A stretch of DNA of 64,000 bases from Marinobacter confluentis (GTDB lineage: Bacteria; Pseudomonadota; Gammaproteobacteria; Pseudomonadales; Oleiphilaceae): positions 1 through 64,000 of the forward strand of contig NZ_SRPF01000002.1 in NCBI RefSeq assembly GCF_004785685.1. The letters are read 5' to 3'. The notes under the pieces were generated by a model that saw only the letters and a list, made by a program, of their open reading frames with translations, had not been told where the DNA came from and made no database searches. The translations under genes were made by a program, and so were the position numbers. Positions 50,719-61,541 of the stretch are shown piece by piece. Positions within the stretch are counted from its first letter, which is position 1. Each line of letters starts with the position of its first letter.

Positions 50719-53037
50719 TTAAAAGGTCTGTCCCAGTGAGAACTGGAATACCTGGGTATCATCACCACTTACATCGTTCAACGGCCGGGCAACACTGAAG
50801 GCCAGCGGGCCGACCGCGGTTATCCACTGGAATCCGATACCAGCGGAGGCCCGCACGTCATCCAGCGTCCACGAGAATTTCCGGTCCGCATCAAATACCT
50901 GCCCCGCATCCACAAAGAACGCGGACCTCATGGAGCGGCTATCCCCGGCAAAGGGCGTCGGGAAAATCAGTTCCAGACTGGCCTCGGTCAGGAAGCTACC
51001 ACCGAACGGGTCGGGATCTGAGAAATCGTTCGGGGCGTTGGTGGCTCTAGGGCCCAGAGAGTTGGCCTCAAAGCCACGAACCGATCCATATCCGCCGGCA
51101 AAGAAATGCTCGTAGAACGGCATGATGGTGCGACCATCATAGCCATCGCCGTAGCCGATCTCCGAGCGGGCACGCACCACCCAGGTGTTATTGTCGTTCA
51201 GCGGCTGGAAGAAATCATTTTTCTGGCTCAGTTTGTAGAAGGTCAGATCACTGCCGGGCACGGCAACGTCTGCTGACACCGAAATACTGTATCCGTCGGT
51301 AGGCAGGATACCGCGGTTAAGTGTGCTTCTGCGCCAGGAACCGAACAGGAAATAATTATTGAAGTTGTTGCCTTCTTCCCGAATGAAGTCCCGGACTTCC
51401 TGTGCGGTAAATGCGCCCTCCTTGACCTTCGACAAGGTATAGCCTGCGCCGAAGTTTAGCCGGGTAATGCTGTCTGTGGGGTAACCGAAATTAACCCTGC
51501 CGCCGTATTCATCCAGCAGGAAGGAGGTAATATCCTGCTCCTCGAAGTCGGTTTCCCTGGCGAACACACTGAAACCACGGCTGACGCCATCCACGGTGTA
51601 ATAGGGGTCCTGGTAGGAGAAATTTGCGCTCTTGATCGAGTCGCTGACATTGACACCAATGGACACCCGCTTACCGCTGCCGAAGAAGTTGTTCTCGGAA
51701 ATATTGGCCCCGAGAATCACACCGGACGCCTGAGAAAAGCCCACTGAAGCAGACAGGCTGCCGGTTGCCTGCTCAACCACCGAATAGTTCACATCGACCA
51801 GGTCGTCTGTGCCGGGGACAGGCACGGTTTCGACGTCAACGGTTTCGAAAAAGCCCAGCCGCTCGAGCTGGGTTTTGGAATACTCAATCCGGTCTGTGGA
51901 GGCAACGGCAGATTCCATCTGGGTCATTTCCTGGCGAAGAACGTCGTCACGGGTGGACACATTGCCCTCGAAATTGATTCGGCGAACGTAAGCCCGCTTA
52001 CCCGGCTCGACAAAGAAAGTAACCGACGCGGTGTTGTCATCTCCGGGTTCCGGCACGCCGTTTACAGTGGCGAAGGCGTAGCCCTCGCGACCAAGGCGGC
52101 GTGACAGCAGCTCTGAAATTGCTGTTACCCGGGACTGGGAGAACACGTCTCCCTCATCAATGAAAATCAGTTCGCGTAGCTCTGACTCCTCAACAATCAG
52201 GTCGCCCCGCAGGTTCACTTCAGAAACCGTATATTCAGGTCCCTCATTAAGGGAAATTGCAATGAAGACCTGCTTTTTATCCGGCGAAATGGACACCTGG
52301 CTGGATTCCACATTGAAGTCGATATAACCACGGTCCAGGTAATAGGAGCGAAGGGTTTCCAGGTCGCCGCTGAGGCGCTCACGGGCGTATTTGTCAGCGC
52401 TGGTGAGCGAATGCCAGAAGCTGGTGGTTTTCAACTCGAACAGGTCCAGCAGCGTGTCATCGTCAAATGCTTCGTTGCCCACAATATTGAGGTGCTGGAT
52501 CGCTGCCACTTCGCCTTCATTGATCTCAAGGCTGATGGCGACCCGGTTCCGGGGCAGAGTCTCTGCCTCGGCTTCCACCCGGGCGTTGTAGCGGCCCTGG
52601 CCGATGTAGGACCGCAGGATTTCGAGTTCAAGCCGTTCCAGGGTTGCCCGCCGGAACACCTGCCCTTCTTCGAGACCTGCGCTCGAAAGTGCATCCATCA
52701 ACATGGGGGTTTCAATGTTCTTGTTGCCTTCGATCTCAATCGAGGTGATGGAAGGGCGTTCGGTGACGGTCAGGATCAACACACTGTTATCGCGGCTGGC
52801 TTCAATATCGGTAAAAAGGCCGGTGCGAAAAAGGTCCTTGATGGCACCGGCTAGTTGCAGTTGATCAACACGCTCGCCGATGGAGACAGGAAACGCAGAA
52901 AACACAGTACCGGCAGATACCCGCTGCAAACCCTCCACCTCGATATCCGAAACGGTGAATTCTTCTGCCAGTGCCGGTGTTACGGTTATGAGGGCTGCCA
53001 ATAGGCCGACTGCTAAACTCTGAAGAGAAGGTCTCAT
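50719..53037 (-). CDS. bamA: Outer membrane protein assembly factor BamA
   Basis: This 772-residue Omp85 protein inserts beta-barrel proteins in the outer membrane. A signal peptide ends at TPALA (about residue 24). Five POTRA domains follow (about 25-425; the first starts FTVSDIEVEGLQRV). The 16-strand barrel carries the conserved loop-6 motif VRGFE (about 655) and ends in phenylalanine (SLGQTF), the usual barrel signal. It is placed after rseP and before skp, as in most gammaproteobacteria, and in E. coli this unit responds to sigma-E. No sigma-E promoter could be confirmed here. Confidence 0.97.
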   Translation of the reverse strand: MRPSLQSLAVGLLAALITVTPALAEEFTVSDIEVEGLQRVSAGTVFSAFPVSIGERVDQLQLAGAIKDLFRTGLFTDIEASRDNSVLILTVTERPSITSIEIEGNKNIETPMLMDALSSAGLEEGQVFRRATLERLELEILRSYIGQGRYNARVEAEAETLPRNRVAISLEINEGEVAAIQHLNIVGNEAFDDDTLLDLFELKTTSFWHSLTSADKYARERLSGDLETLRSYYLDRGYIDFNVESSQVSISPDKKQVFIAISLNEGPEYTVSEVNLRGDLIVEESELRELIFIDEGDVFSQSRVTAISELLSRRLGREGYAFATVNGVPEPGDDNTASVTFFVEPGKRAYVRRINFEGNVSTRDDVLRQEMTQMESAVASTDRIEYSKTQLERLGFFETVDVETVPVPGTDDLVDVNYSVVEQATGSLSASVGFSQASGVILGANISENNFFGSGKRVSIGVNVSDSIKSANFSYQDPYYTVDGVSRGFSVFARETDFEEQDITSFLLDEYGGRVNFGYPTDSITRLNFGAGYTLSKVKEGAFTAQEVRDFIREEGNNFNNYFLFGSWRRSTLNRGILPTDGYSISVSADVAVPGSDLTFYKLSQKNDFFQPLNDNNTWVVRARSEIGYGDGYDGRTIMPFYEHFFAGGYGSVRGFEANSLGPRATNAPNDFSDPDPFGGSFLTEASLELIFPTPFAGDSRSMRSAFFVDAGQVFDADRKFSWTLDDVRASAGIGFQWITAVGPLAFSVARPLNDVSGDDTQVFQFSLGQTF

Positions 53038-53080
53038 TCAATCAATTCGCCTGTTGATGCGCATAAAGGGTCCGCAATTC

Positions 53081-54430
53081 TCACAACCGCATCAGGTCAT
53101 TGTAAAGTGCAAACACCATTAAAGTGAGGATCATTGCCATTCCAATCCGTAATCCGAAGGCCTGAGCCTGCTCAGACAGCGGCTTTCTGCGAATGGCTTC
53201 GATGGTGTAATAAACGATGTGCCCACCATCCAGAACCGGAACGGGCAGCAGGTTGAGCACGCCAAGGCTAACGCTCAGATAGGCCAGGAACCGGATAAAA
53301 TCCTCAAACCCGGAGCTGACGCTGGCCTCGGCAATACGGGCGATGGTGATGGGGCCGCTGAGATTCGTGGGCGACAGCAGCCCTGTCACCATCTTCTTGA
53401 TGGCAACCAGGGTCAGACGGGTATCGGCCCAGGTTTCCGAAATCGCCTGGGGAACGGCCGCGAAAGGCCCGTAGCGGGTATCGCGTAGGAACTCGTCGGG
53501 CCAGGTCACTTCCTTGACACCCGCACCAATAAACCCGGTGACGGTTCCGTTTTCGCCCTCGCGGGCAGCCGGCCTTACCTCAATGTTCATAGCCTGACCA
53601 TCACGGACGATGCCCAGGGTGATGGTTTCTTCAGGCGCCTGCTGAATCGCCTCAACCAGCGTAAACCAGTTCGACACAGGTTCGCCGTTGACAGCCTCCA
53701 CCCGGTCACCCACCTTCAGGCCGGCGGCCTGCGCACGGCCATCGGCGACTATTTCACCGAGAACCGGCGGCACATCGGGCCGCCAGGGAGACAGCCCGAA
53801 TTCCGCCAGAGGGTTGGGCGTGTCGTCGCTCAGGCCCCAGCCGTCCAGGGTGCCGGAAACCTGCCCCCGGTTACCGCTGGCAGACACACCGAACGCAATG
53901 GAGCCGTACTCGCCGGTGCGCTCGAGTATTCGCATGTTGATATCACGCCATGACGCCACCTGATGCCCGTCGACGGAATGAATCTCCATGCCTGATTCCA
54001 GACCCACCCTCTGGGCAACGCTGCCCTGCTCTACGTCACCCACAATGGGCGCCACTGTGGTGAAGCCAACCACACTGAGCAACCAGTAGGCGAAAATGGC
54101 AAATAGGAAATTGGCAATCGGCCCCGCCGACGCAATAGCAATGCGTTTCGACGGCGACTTGGCATTGAACGACTGGTTTTTAAGCTCTTCCGGGACGGGC
54201 CCTTCCCGCTCGTCCAGCATCTTGACGTAACCGCCGAGAGGAATCGCCGCGACCGCAAACTCGGTGCCGTGGCGGTCATACCAGGAAAACAGTGGTTTAC
54301 CGAAACCCACGGAAAATCGCAGTACCTTTACACCGCAACGGCGGGCAACCCAGAAATGGCCGTATTCGTGCAGTGTCACCAATATGCCGAGGGTCAACAG
54401 CAGGGCCAGGACGGTTTCAACTATCTGCAT
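53081..54430 (-). CDS. rseP: Site-2 intramembrane zinc protease RseP
   Basis: This 449-residue inner-membrane protease releases sigma-E by cutting RseA within the membrane. The zinc site is [10 protein letters not shown] (HExxH, about residues 20-25) and the third ligand lies in [10 protein letters not shown] (about 397-406). Two PDZ domains span about 110-290. Four membrane helices are visible, including the last near 425-445. Its start overlaps the dxr end by 14 bases, a strong coupling signal. Confidence 0.96.
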   Translation of the reverse strand: MQIVETVLALLLTLGILVTLHEYGHFWVARRCGVKVLRFSVGFGKPLFSWYDRHGTEFAVAAIPLGGYVKMLDEREGPVPEELKNQSFNAKSPSKRIAIASAGPIANFLFAIFAYWLLSVVGFTTVAPIVGDVEQGSVAQRVGLESGMEIHSVDGHQVASWRDINMRILERTGEYGSIAFGVSASGNRGQVSGTLDGWGLSDDTPNPLAEFGLSPWRPDVPPVLGEIVADGRAQAAGLKVGDRVEAVNGEPVSNWFTLVEAIQQAPEETITLGIVRDGQAMNIEVRPAAREGENGTVTGFIGAGVKEVTWPDEFLRDTRYGPFAAVPQAISETWADTRLTLVAIKKMVTGLLSPTNLSGPITIARIAEASVSSGFEDFIRFLAYLSVSLGVLNLLPVPVLDGGHIVYYTIEAIRRKPLSEQAQAFGLRIGMAMILTLMVFALYNDLMRL

Positions 54431-55622
54431 AGTGATCTCGATTCCGATTAATCAGCGACATCCGTTCCCGCGCGACCCGGCGGGCTTCAGCGTCTTTTTC
54501 AAAGATGGTATCAAAGCTGTCAGCGTTTACCGTGGCAACCCTTGCAAGGGTCTGCTCAATGATAACGGCGATATCCGCGAAGCACAGCTTACCATCCAGA
54601 AAGGCCGAAACGGCTTCTTCATTGGCCGCATTCAGGACCGCCGGCGCCGTCCCGCCTGAACGGAAAGCTTCGGCCGCCAGCCGCAGACAGGGGAACCGTT
54701 CAAGATCCGGTCGCTCAAAATGGAAAGAGCCAATCTGGAACAGATCCAGCGGGGCGACGCCTGCATCGATGCGCTCGGGCCAGGCCAGACCATTAGCGAT
54801 GGGCGTGCGCATGTCAGGGCTTCCCAGCTGCGCCAGAACGGATCCATCGGCATACTCCACCATCGAGTGAATGATGCTTTCAGGATGCACGTGCACTTCG
54901 ATGGCGTCCGGGGTGGTATTGAACAGCCAGCAGGCTTCGATCAACTCCAGTCCTTTGTTCATCAGCGTTGCAGAGTCCACCGAAATTTTCTGGCCCATGG
55001 TCCAGTTAGGGTGCGAGCAGGCTTCAGCCGGCAGAACATCGCGCAGCGATTCGGCAGAAAAGGTTCTGAAAGGCCCGCCAGAGGCCGTGAGCAGGATACG
55101 GGTAATGCCAGCGCCACGGGTGTCGCGAATCCGCTCCGGGGGCATGCACTGGAAGATGGCATTGTGCTCACTGTCGATGGGCAAAAGTTCAGCACCCGCC
55201 TGGGCAACGGCATCCATGAACAGCTGCCCTGACATGACCAGCGCTTCCTTGTTGGCCAGCAATACCCGTTTACCCGCCCGAACCGCCGCCAGGGTTGGCA
55301 GCAGACCGGCAGCGCCAACAATCGCGGCCATGACCGTGTCGCTTTCAGGGTCGCTGGCGACCCCGCAAAGACCTTCTTCACCAGACAAAACCTGAATGGC
55401 AGGCAGATCGGAGAGCTGGTCTGACAGCGCATCGGCGCTGGCCTGGTCAGCCATTACCGCATAGAGCGGCCTGAATTCCCGGCAAAGGCCCGCCATACTG
55501 TCCACGCTGGTGCTGGCAGTAAGAGCATGAACACCAAAGCGGTCGGGATGACGACGAATCACATCGAGGGTGTTCAGGCCAATTGAGCCAGTGGCTCCGA
55601 GAATAGTGACGCTACGCTTCAT
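54417..55622 (-). CDS. dxr: 1-deoxy-D-xylulose 5-phosphate reductoisomerase
   Basis: This 401-residue enzyme makes MEP from DXP with NADPH in isoprenoid synthesis, feeding UppS. The NADPH motif is [13 protein letters not shown] (about 9-21). Metal/substrate residues lie in [13 protein letters not shown] (about 145-157), preceded by [10 protein letters not shown] (about 123-132). Further marks are [29 protein letters not shown] and the C-terminal helices. It lies between cdsA and rseP, overlapping rseP by 14 bases. Confidence 0.96.
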   Translation of the reverse strand: MKRSVTILGATGSIGLNTLDVIRRHPDRFGVHALTASTSVDSMAGLCREFRPLYAVMADQASADALSDQLSDLPAIQVLSGEEGLCGVASDPESDTVMAAIVGAAGLLPTLAAVRAGKRVLLANKEALVMSGQLFMDAVAQAGAELLPIDSEHNAIFQCMPPERIRDTRGAGITRILLTASGGPFRTFSAESLRDVLPAEACSHPNWTMGQKISVDSATLMNKGLELIEACWLFNTTPDAIEVHVHPESIIHSMVEYADGSVLAQLGSPDMRTPIANGLAWPERIDAGVAPLDLFQIGSFHFERPDLERFPCLRLAAEAFRSGGTAPAVLNAANEEAVSAFLDGKLCFADIAVIIEQTLARVATVNADSFDTIFEKDAEARRVARERMSLINRNRDHYADS

Positions 55623-55626
55623 GAAA

Positions 55627-56523
55627 TTACCAGTGCCCGGCTGTCAGCCATCCCAGTTGGGTGATAATCAGCGCGAAAACCGGTATCGCCGCGGTCAGGC
55701 TGTCAATTCGGTCCATGATACCACCGTGGCCCGGCAGAAGATGGCTGCTGTCTTTTATGCCCCGGAACCGTTTCAGCATGCTTTCCATCAGATCACCCAC
55801 CACAGAGATGCCACCCGTAATCAGGCTCGCGAGAATGAGTAGCACAATGTCCCCGGCGCTGGCCTGGGCAAGAAATCCGATCAACAGCGCAAACACTGCC
55901 ACCGCAACCAGCCCGCCCCAGACGCCCGCCCAGGATTTGCCCGGGCTGACCCGTGGCGCCAGCTTGGCCTTGCCAAAGGCCCGGCCGGCGAAGTAGGCGC
56001 CAATATCCGCTACCCAGACAATACAGAATACGTACAGGATCAGTAGCAGGTTGTTCGCGCTGTCACCAAACTGGAACCCCCCGGTTCGGAGATGATTCAG
56101 GCCCACCCACGCCGGCACCAGAACAAACAGACCCATGATGGCCCTTGCAGTGCAACTGCCCCAGCGGCCTGAACCAGCCGGGTAACCGCGAATCAGCAGA
56201 AAACACACAACCCACCACAGTAGCGCCGCCCAGAGTACAACGGTTGCCGGCACTTCCAGCATGCCAAACAGAATCGCCGCCGTTGCCAGGGCAAAACCAA
56301 TGCGCCCCAGTGGCTGGGTAACACCAGCCATGTTCGCCCACTCCCAGGCACCGATGGTAATAATCACGCCGGTAAACAGGGCAAAGCCCAGCGGCGGCAG
56401 AAAGAAAATACCGCCAATGACAATGGGCGCCAGGATCAGCGCAGTGATGATTCGAGTTTTAAGCACAGTCTTGATCGCTTTGTTGTCGTTATTGTTCGGA
56501 GGCCGGGGCAGCAATTTGATCAT
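55627..56523 (-). CDS. cdsA: Phosphatidate cytidylyltransferase
   Basis: This integral membrane enzyme makes CDP-diacylglycerol, the branch point of phospholipid synthesis. It has about eight hydrophobic helices, and the family signature is [20 protein letters not shown] followed by [13 protein letters not shown] (about 243-275), which holds the metal-binding aspartates. Start is uncertain: ATG 56523 gives 298 residues but overlaps uppS by 35 bases, while GTG 56466 ([13 protein letters not shown]) gives 279 residues and matches the usual family length. It precedes dxr by four bases. Confidence 0.93.
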   Translation of the reverse strand: MIKLLPRPPNNNDNKAIKTVLKTRIITALILAPIVIGGIFFLPPLGFALFTGVIITIGAWEWANMAGVTQPLGRIGFALATAAILFGMLEVPATVVLWAALLWWVVCFLLIRGYPAGSGRWGSCTARAIMGLFVLVPAWVGLNHLRTGGFQFGDSANNLLLILYVFCIVWVADIGAYFAGRAFGKAKLAPRVSPGKSWAGVWGGLVAVAVFALLIGFLAQASAGDIVLLILASLITGGISVVGDLMESMLKRFRGIKDSSHLLPGHGGIMDRIDSLTAAIPVFALIITQLGWLTAGHW

Positions 56524-57259
56524 CCGTCTGCCCGAAACGCCGTTTGCGACCAGCGTAGGCCTTTAACGCCAGCTCCATTTCAGACTCCTGGAAATCCGGC
56601 CAGAACACCGGCGAAAAATACAGCTCGGTATAGGCAAGGTGCCAGAGCATGAAGTTACTGATGCGCTGTTCCCCAGCGGTGCGGATCATCAGGTCGGGCA
56701 TGGGAAGATCACCGATAGACAAGTGCTGCTGGATCAGATCGTCAGTGATATCAGAGGGTTCCAGCTCTCCGGCCTGGACCTTTCGGGCGACCGCCTGGCT
56801 GGCCTGGGTGATGTCCCAGTGGCCGCCATAGTTGGCGGCAATCACCAGGGTCATCTGGGTATTATGCCGGGTCAGCTCTTCGGCCTTGAACATGTGCGAC
56901 TGAAGGTTGTCGCTGAATGCCGTCCGGTCACCGATTATTTTCAGGCGGATGTTGTTGCGATGAAGTTTCTTGACTTCACGCTCCAACGCAAACAGGAACA
57001 GCCGCATCAGGGCAGTCACTTCGTCTTCCGGCCGCCGCCAGTTCTCACTGGAAAAGGCGAACAGCGTCAGCACCTCTACCCCCTGACGGGCACAGGTCTC
57101 AACCACCGACCTGACTGCTTTGACGCCGGCTTTATGGCCGGACACACCCGCCAGCTTGTGAGATTTCGCCCATCGGTTGTTGCCGTCCATGATGATGGCC
57201 ACATGTCTGGGCTGGCTTCCTGCCGATAACGGAATCTCTGCGGAAACGCTTGCGGTCAT
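56489..57259 (-). CDS. uppS: Undecaprenyl diphosphate synthase
   Basis: This 256-residue cis-prenyltransferase makes the C55 carrier lipid for peptidoglycan and LPS. It has HVAIIMDGNNRWAK (about 19-32, catalytic Asp in MDGN), the FAFSSENWRRP stretch (about 68-78) and IRTAGEQRISNFMLWHLAY (about 192-210), which binds substrate and magnesium. A 15-residue non-conserved N-terminal extension precedes the fold. It sits between frr and cdsA and its 3' end overlaps the longer cdsA start. Confidence 0.96.
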   Translation of the reverse strand: MTASVSAEIPLSAGSQPRHVAIIMDGNNRWAKSHKLAGVSGHKAGVKAVRSVVETCARQGVEVLTLFAFSSENWRRPEDEVTALMRLFLFALEREVKKLHRNNIRLKIIGDRTAFSDNLQSHMFKAEELTRHNTQMTLVIAANYGGHWDITQASQAVARKVQAGELEPSDITDDLIQQHLSIGDLPMPDLMIRTAGEQRISNFMLWHLAYTELYFSPVFWPDFQESEMELALKAYAGRKRRFGQTDDQIAAPASEQ

Positions 57260-57301
57260 GCAATCCCCTGCGCTGGATTATTGACTTGTAAAGAGGGCTG
57301 A

Positions 57302-57859
57302 TCAAACAGCCATCAGGTCCTCTTCCTTGGCCTTCAGCAGCTTTTCGACTTCGGCAATGTAGCGGTCCGTCAGCTTCTGGATCGCTTCCTCGCCGTTGCG
57401 TTCTTCGTCTTCATTGATTTCTTTTTCTTTCAGCAGCTCTTTCAGCATGCTGTTGGCATCCCGGCGTGCATTGCGAACCGAAACCCGGCCATGCTCGGCA
57501 TCAGCCTTGGCCTGCTTGACCATTTCCTTGCGGGTTTCCTCGGTCAGCATCGGCATCGGGATGCGGATCACCTCACCGTTGTTGGACGGGTTCAGGCCCA
57601 GGTCCGCCATCATGATGGCTTTCTCGATTTTCGGCAGCAGCGGCTTTTCCCAGGGGGCAACGGCCAGTGTGCGGTTGTCTTCCACGTTCACGCTGGCCAC
57701 CTGCTTCAACGGAGTATCCTGGCCGTAGTAGTCCACGAGCACGCTATCCAGAATGGAAGGATGGGCGCGGCCGGTACGAATCTTGTTAAAAGCCGAATTC
57801 AGAGACTCAAGGCTCTTTTTCATTTTCTTTTCTGCTTCGGATTTGATGTCGTCAATCAC
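57302..57859 (-). CDS. frr: Ribosome recycling factor
   Basis: This 185-residue factor splits post-termination ribosomes with EF-G. It has the family start IKSEAEKKMKKSLESLN, the RTGRAHPSILD motif (about 28-38), VDYYG, and the C-terminal helix LTDRYIAEVEKLLKAKEEDL. Length is exactly usual. It follows pyrH by 47 bases and precedes uppS. Confidence 0.97.
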   Translation of the reverse strand: MIDDIKSEAEKKMKKSLESLNSAFNKIRTGRAHPSILDSVLVDYYGQDTPLKQVASVNVEDNRTLAVAPWEKPLLPKIEKAIMMADLGLNPSNNGEVIRIPMPMLTEETRKEMVKQAKADAEHGRVSVRNARRDANSMLKELLKEKEINEDEERNGEEAIQKLTDRYIAEVEKLLKAKEEDLMAV

Positions 57860-57906
57860 TTCAGTATCCTCAAATTCATTGGTCAGAAATTACCCATTCC
57901 CGGGTA

Positions 57907-58635
57907 CTATTCAATCAGCGTGCCTTCGGTCTCGCCGGTTACGATCCGGGTCAGAGCGCCCGGCCGGTTCATGTCGAAAACCCGCAATGGCATGCTGTGG
58001 TCCCGGGCCAGACAAATGGCCGTCAGATCCATCACGCCCAGTTTCTTGTCCAGCACTTCATCGTAGGTCAGGCGCTCGTACTTCACCGCCGTCGGATCCT
58101 TGTAAGGGTCGGCTGAATATACGCCGTCTACCTTGGTGGCCTTGAGCACCGCGTCCGCTTCAATTTCGATGCCCCGCAGGCAGGCTGCTGAATCCGTGGT
58201 AAAGAACGGGTTGCCAGTGCCCGCACAGAAAATCACCACATCGCCATCTTTCAGATCGCGTACCGCACGGCGGCGATCGTAGTGCTCAACAATACCACTC
58301 ATGGGAATAGCAGACATAACGCGGGTGCGAATATTCGAACGCTCGAGTGCGTCGCGCATCGCCAGACCGTTCATCACGGTGGCCAGCATGCCCATATGGT
58401 CGCCGGTTACCCGGTCCATTCCGGCCGCATTCAGGGCGGCGCCACGGAACAGGTTTCCGCCGCCGACCACCAGGCCAACCTGTACACCAATACCGATCAG
58501 TGAACCAATATCCAGCGCCATGCGATCGAGCACTTTCGGGTCGATACCGAAATCGTGGTCCCCCATCAGGGCTTCACCGCTGAGCTTCAGCAGCACTCGC
58601 TTGTATCTGGGCTGGGTGTTGGACGACTTCGGCAT
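57907..58635 (-). CDS. pyrH: UMP kinase
   Basis: This 242-residue amino-acid-kinase-fold enzyme converts UMP to UDP; in related bacteria it is activated by GTP and inhibited by UTP. Landmarks are [13 protein letters not shown] (about 13-25), [10 protein letters not shown] (about 56-65), [18 protein letters not shown] (about 135-152) and [12 protein letters not shown]. It starts 192 bases downstream of tsf, separated by a large hairpin, and precedes frr in the conserved order. Confidence 0.97.
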   Translation of the reverse strand: MPKSSNTQPRYKRVLLKLSGEALMGDHDFGIDPKVLDRMALDIGSLIGIGVQVGLVVGGGNLFRGAALNAAGMDRVTGDHMGMLATVMNGLAMRDALERSNIRTRVMSAIPMSGIVEHYDRRRAVRDLKDGDVVIFCAGTGNPFFTTDSAACLRGIEIEADAVLKATKVDGVYSADPYKDPTAVKYERLTYDEVLDKKLGVMDLTAICLARDHSMPLRVFDMNRPGALTRIVTGETEGTLIE

Positions 58636-58694
58636 GGCGATCCCCTCTTTCTTTTAAGTCTGGCTTTTATAAGCCCGGCAGGCCGGACATTTCA

Positions 58695-58744
58695 GGCTTG
58701 TATCTGACATACTCCTCGCAAAAGGGGTATCTCAGATACAAGCC
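58695..58744. repeat. Long imperfect hairpin between tsf and pyrH
   Basis: GGCTTGTATCTGA (58695-58707) pairs perfectly with TCAGATACAAGCC (58732-58744), and an inner ATAC/GTAT plus CC/GG stem continues it around a TCGCAAAA-type loop. On the minus-strand transcript no T-run follows, so it is more likely an RNA processing or stability element, or a mobile palindrome, than a simple terminator. Confidence 0.75.
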
Positions 58745-58827
58745 CGCCACGAAAGCCGGAATGCTCCAACTGACGTGGCAGACTTTATTGGCACCCGGGA
58801 CAGGGCCCGGACGCCCGCTCGAAAGGA

Positions 58828-59697
58828 TCAGGCCTTGCTGGTGCCGGCTGCCGCAGCAACCTCGGCAGCGAAGTCCACTGCTTCCCTCTCGATACCTTCG
58901 CCGACTTCCAGACGCACAAAGCTGACCAGATCGCCGCCCTGACCCTTGATGAGCTGACCTACGGTCTGCTCAGGGTTCTTGACGAACGGCTGCTCAACCA
59001 GGCTGTTCTCAGCCAGGAACTTCTTGATGCGACCACCCATCATCTTCTCGACGATTTCGGCGGGCTTGCCTTCCATGTCCGGCTGGGCCTTGATCACATT
59101 CTTTTCTTTTTCAAGCTCTTCAGCAGGCATGTCTTCTGGCTTGCCTACGCGCGGGTTAACCGCAGCAACGTGCATGGCAACGTCACGGGCGGTTTCCGCA
59201 TCGCCGGCGCTCAACGCGACAACGGAAGCAATCTTGTTGTTGCTGTGAACATATCCGCCAACCACAGGGCCTTCTACGCGGATGATACGACGAACGGTGA
59301 TGTTCTCACCGATCTTCTGAACCAGCGCTTCACGCTTGCCTTCCAGTTCGCCGGCCATCAGGCTTTCAACATCCGTCACGCCTTTGCTGAAAGCAACATC
59401 AAGCAGTTCGTTGGCAAAGTTCATGAAGTTGTCGTCACGGGCGACGAAGTCGGTTTCGGAGTTCACTTCCAGAATGTAGGCGACGGTGTTGTCGTCAGAC
59501 ACACGAATCAGTGAAACGCCTTCCGCAGCCGTACGGCCTGCTTTCTTGGCTGCCTTCAGGCCGGATGACTTGCGCAGCTCTTCAATTGCCGCGTCAACAC
59601 TTCCTTCAGCTTCAACCAGTGCTTTCTTGCACTCCATCATGCCAAGGCCGGTACGCTCACGCAGTTCTTTGACCATTGCAGCAGTAATTGCAGCCAT
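58828..59697 (-). CDS. tsf: Elongation factor Ts
   Basis: This 289-residue nucleotide exchange factor recharges EF-Tu with GTP. The N-terminal domain has [16 protein letters not shown] (about 13-28), and the core contains [12 protein letters not shown] (about 77-88), where the phenylalanine inserts into EF-Tu. The ATG at 59697 is chosen over 59703 because AGAGGA then has six-base spacing. It follows rpsB closely, forming the usual rpsB-tsf operon. Confidence 0.97.
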   Translation of the reverse strand: MAAITAAMVKELRERTGLGMMECKKALVEAEGSVDAAIEELRKSSGLKAAKKAGRTAAEGVSLIRVSDDNTVAYILEVNSETDFVARDDNFMNFANELLDVAFSKGVTDVESLMAGELEGKREALVQKIGENITVRRIIRVEGPVVGGYVHSNNKIASVVALSAGDAETARDVAMHVAAVNPRVGKPEDMPAEELEKEKNVIKAQPDMEGKPAEIVEKMMGGRIKKFLAENSLVEQPFVKNPEQTVGQLIKGQGGDLVSFVRLEVGEGIEREAVDFAAEVAAAAGTSKA

Positions 59698-59736
59698 GTT
59701 CATTCCTCTTAACTGTTACACATTCGAATAGGTCGA

Positions 59737-60486
59737 TTACTCAGCTGCCGGGGCAGCACCTTCCGCGTCTTCGCTGACTTCAACAAACTCGTCAGCGCCG
59801 CCGGCTGTCTGTGAAGCTTCAAGACAGGTGTCAGCAATCGCCTTAACGTAAATCTGGATAGCGCGAATAGCGTCGTCGTTACCGGGAATCACGTAATCGA
59901 CGCCGTCCGGGTCGCTGTTGGTATCAACAACGCCAATAACCGGAATACCAAGCTTGTTGGCTTCCTTGATGGCGATCCGCTCGTGATCAACGTCGATAAC
60001 GAACATTGCGTCAGGCAGGCCGCCCATATCCTTGATACCGCCGATGGATCGCTCAAGGCGGTCCATTTCACGGGTGCGGTCCAGGGCTTCTTTCTTGGTC
60101 AGCTTGTCAAAGGTGCCGTCCTGACTCTGCACTTCCAGATCACGGTAGCGACGGATCGACTGACGGATGGTCTTGTAGTTGGTCAGCATGCCGCCAAGCC
60201 AGCGATGGTTCACATAAGGCTGGTTCGAACGAATAGCTTCTTCCTTGATGATCTTGGCGGCGGCGCGCTTGGTGCCGACGAACAGGATCTTGTTCTTGCT
60301 GCTGGCGAGATTATGCACAAAGTTCAGTGCATCGTTCATCGCAGGAACAGTCTGTTCAAGGTTGATGATATGAATCTTGTTACGGGCGCCGAAGATGAAC
60401 TTCGACATTTTCGGGTTCCAGTAGCGTGTCTGGTGACCGAAGTGAGCGCCTGCCTTTAGCAGGTCACGCATATTTACCTGAGCCAT
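59737..60486 (-). CDS. rpsB: 30S ribosomal protein S2
   Basis: This 249-residue S2 protein of the small subunit begins [20 protein letters not shown] and has the conserved [19 protein letters not shown] and [19 protein letters not shown]. The acidic, alanine-rich C-terminal tail is family-typical. An AAGG site lies eight bases before the ATG. Its 5' leader is about 150 bases if the suggested promoter is right, leaving room for S2 autoregulation as known in E. coli. Confidence 0.97.
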   Translation of the reverse strand: MAQVNMRDLLKAGAHFGHQTRYWNPKMSKFIFGARNKIHIINLEQTVPAMNDALNFVHNLASSKNKILFVGTKRAAAKIIKEEAIRSNQPYVNHRWLGGMLTNYKTIRQSIRRYRDLEVQSQDGTFDKLTKKEALDRTREMDRLERSIGGIKDMGGLPDAMFVIDVDHERIAIKEANKLGIPVIGVVDTNSDPDGVDYVIPGNDDAIRAIQIYVKAIADTCLEASQTAGGADEFVEVSEDAEGAAPAAE

Positions 60487-60770
60487 GATAGTTACCTTTT
60501 TAGCTTCGGGTTAGTCCTCCACGCGTCCGATTGACCCAACCAGGCTTCGTTTAAACTCTGGAGAGCAACAGAAGCAGGCACCCTGGGACAACGTGCTGAC
60601 GCGTGTGCGAATTTGCCGGAATCGTTTCCAGCGGGCGCGTTTATACCATAAATCAGACACCGGGTTCCATTAATTTATCGGCCCCGACCGCCTGTTTACC
60701 GGGCCCTTCCTTGTACCCCGCCCCACTCCCCCTTAAAATGGCGCTCTGGTTTTAATCAACGGGAAACCCA
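60487..60770. promoter_or_regulatory. Divergent rpsB / map control region
   Basis: It lies between rpsB (-) and map (+). On the minus strand TGG-TATAAA (60645-60640) resembles an extended -10 box for rpsB, followed by a GC-rich discriminator, but no good -35 is seen. The rpsB leader would run about 150 bases. The map promoter was not identified; the 30 bases before its ATG are AT-poor. Confidence 0.4.
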
Positions 60771-61541
60771 ATGACGGTAACGATCAAGACTCCGGAAGAA
60801 ATCGAAAAGATGCGTGTTGCCGGCAAGCTGGCGGCCGATGTACTCGAAATGATCGGCGAGCACGTTCAGCCCGGCGTCAGCACCGAGAAGCTGGATGCCA
60901 TCTGCCACGATTACATTGTGAACGAGCAGAAATGTATTCCGGCGCCCCTTAACTACAAAGGTTTCCCTAAATCCGTCTGCACCTCGGTCAACCATGTGGT
61001 GTGCCACGGCATCCCCACCGAAAAGAAAATCCTGAAAGAGGGCGACATCCTTAATATTGATGTCACTGTCATCAAGGATGGCTACCACGGCGACACCAGC
61101 AAGATGTTTATCGTAGGCAAGCCCAAACCCGGCTCAGAACGGCTGATCCAGATTACCCAGGAATGCCTATATAAAGGCATCGAGCTAGTACGGCCCGGCG
61201 CCCAATTGGGGGATATCGGGCACGTTATCCAGCAGCACGCCGAGAAGCACCGCTACTCTGTGGTGCGTGATTATTGCGGCCACGGTATCGGCAAGGTATT
61301 CCACGAAGAGCCCCAGGTGATGCATTACGGCAAACCAGGGACCGGTATGGAGCTAAAGGAAGGTATGATTTTCACCATTGAGCCCATGATCAACCAGGGT
61401 AAGTACCACACCAAGCTGCTGCCCGACGGCTGGACCGTTGTTACCAAGGACCACAAGCTCTCGGCCCAGTGGGAACACACCATTCTGGTCACTGCGGACG
61501 GGCACGAAGTGCTGACGCGCCGCCCGGATGAGTCTTTCTAG
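60771..61541 (+). CDS. map: Methionine aminopeptidase type I
   Basis: This 256-residue metalloprotease removes the initiator methionine. It has the substrate histidine in INVxHGIP-like HVVCHGIP (about His79), the metal ligands in DILNIDVTVIKDGYHGDTS (Asp97, Asp108 region), HGIG (about His171) and IEPM...E. It is the first gene of a map-glnD pair; the next gene starts with GTG directly after its TAG. Confidence 0.96.
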   Translation: MTVTIKTPEEIEKMRVAGKLAADVLEMIGEHVQPGVSTEKLDAICHDYIVNEQKCIPAPLNYKGFPKSVCTSVNHVVCHGIPTEKKILKEGDILNIDVTVIKDGYHGDTSKMFIVGKPKPGSERLIQITQECLYKGIELVRPGAQLGDIGHVIQQHAEKHRYSVVRDYCGHGIGKVFHEEPQVMHYGKPGTGMELKEGMIFTIEPMINQGKYHTKLLPDGWTVVTKDHKLSAQWEHTILVTADGHEVLTRRPDESF

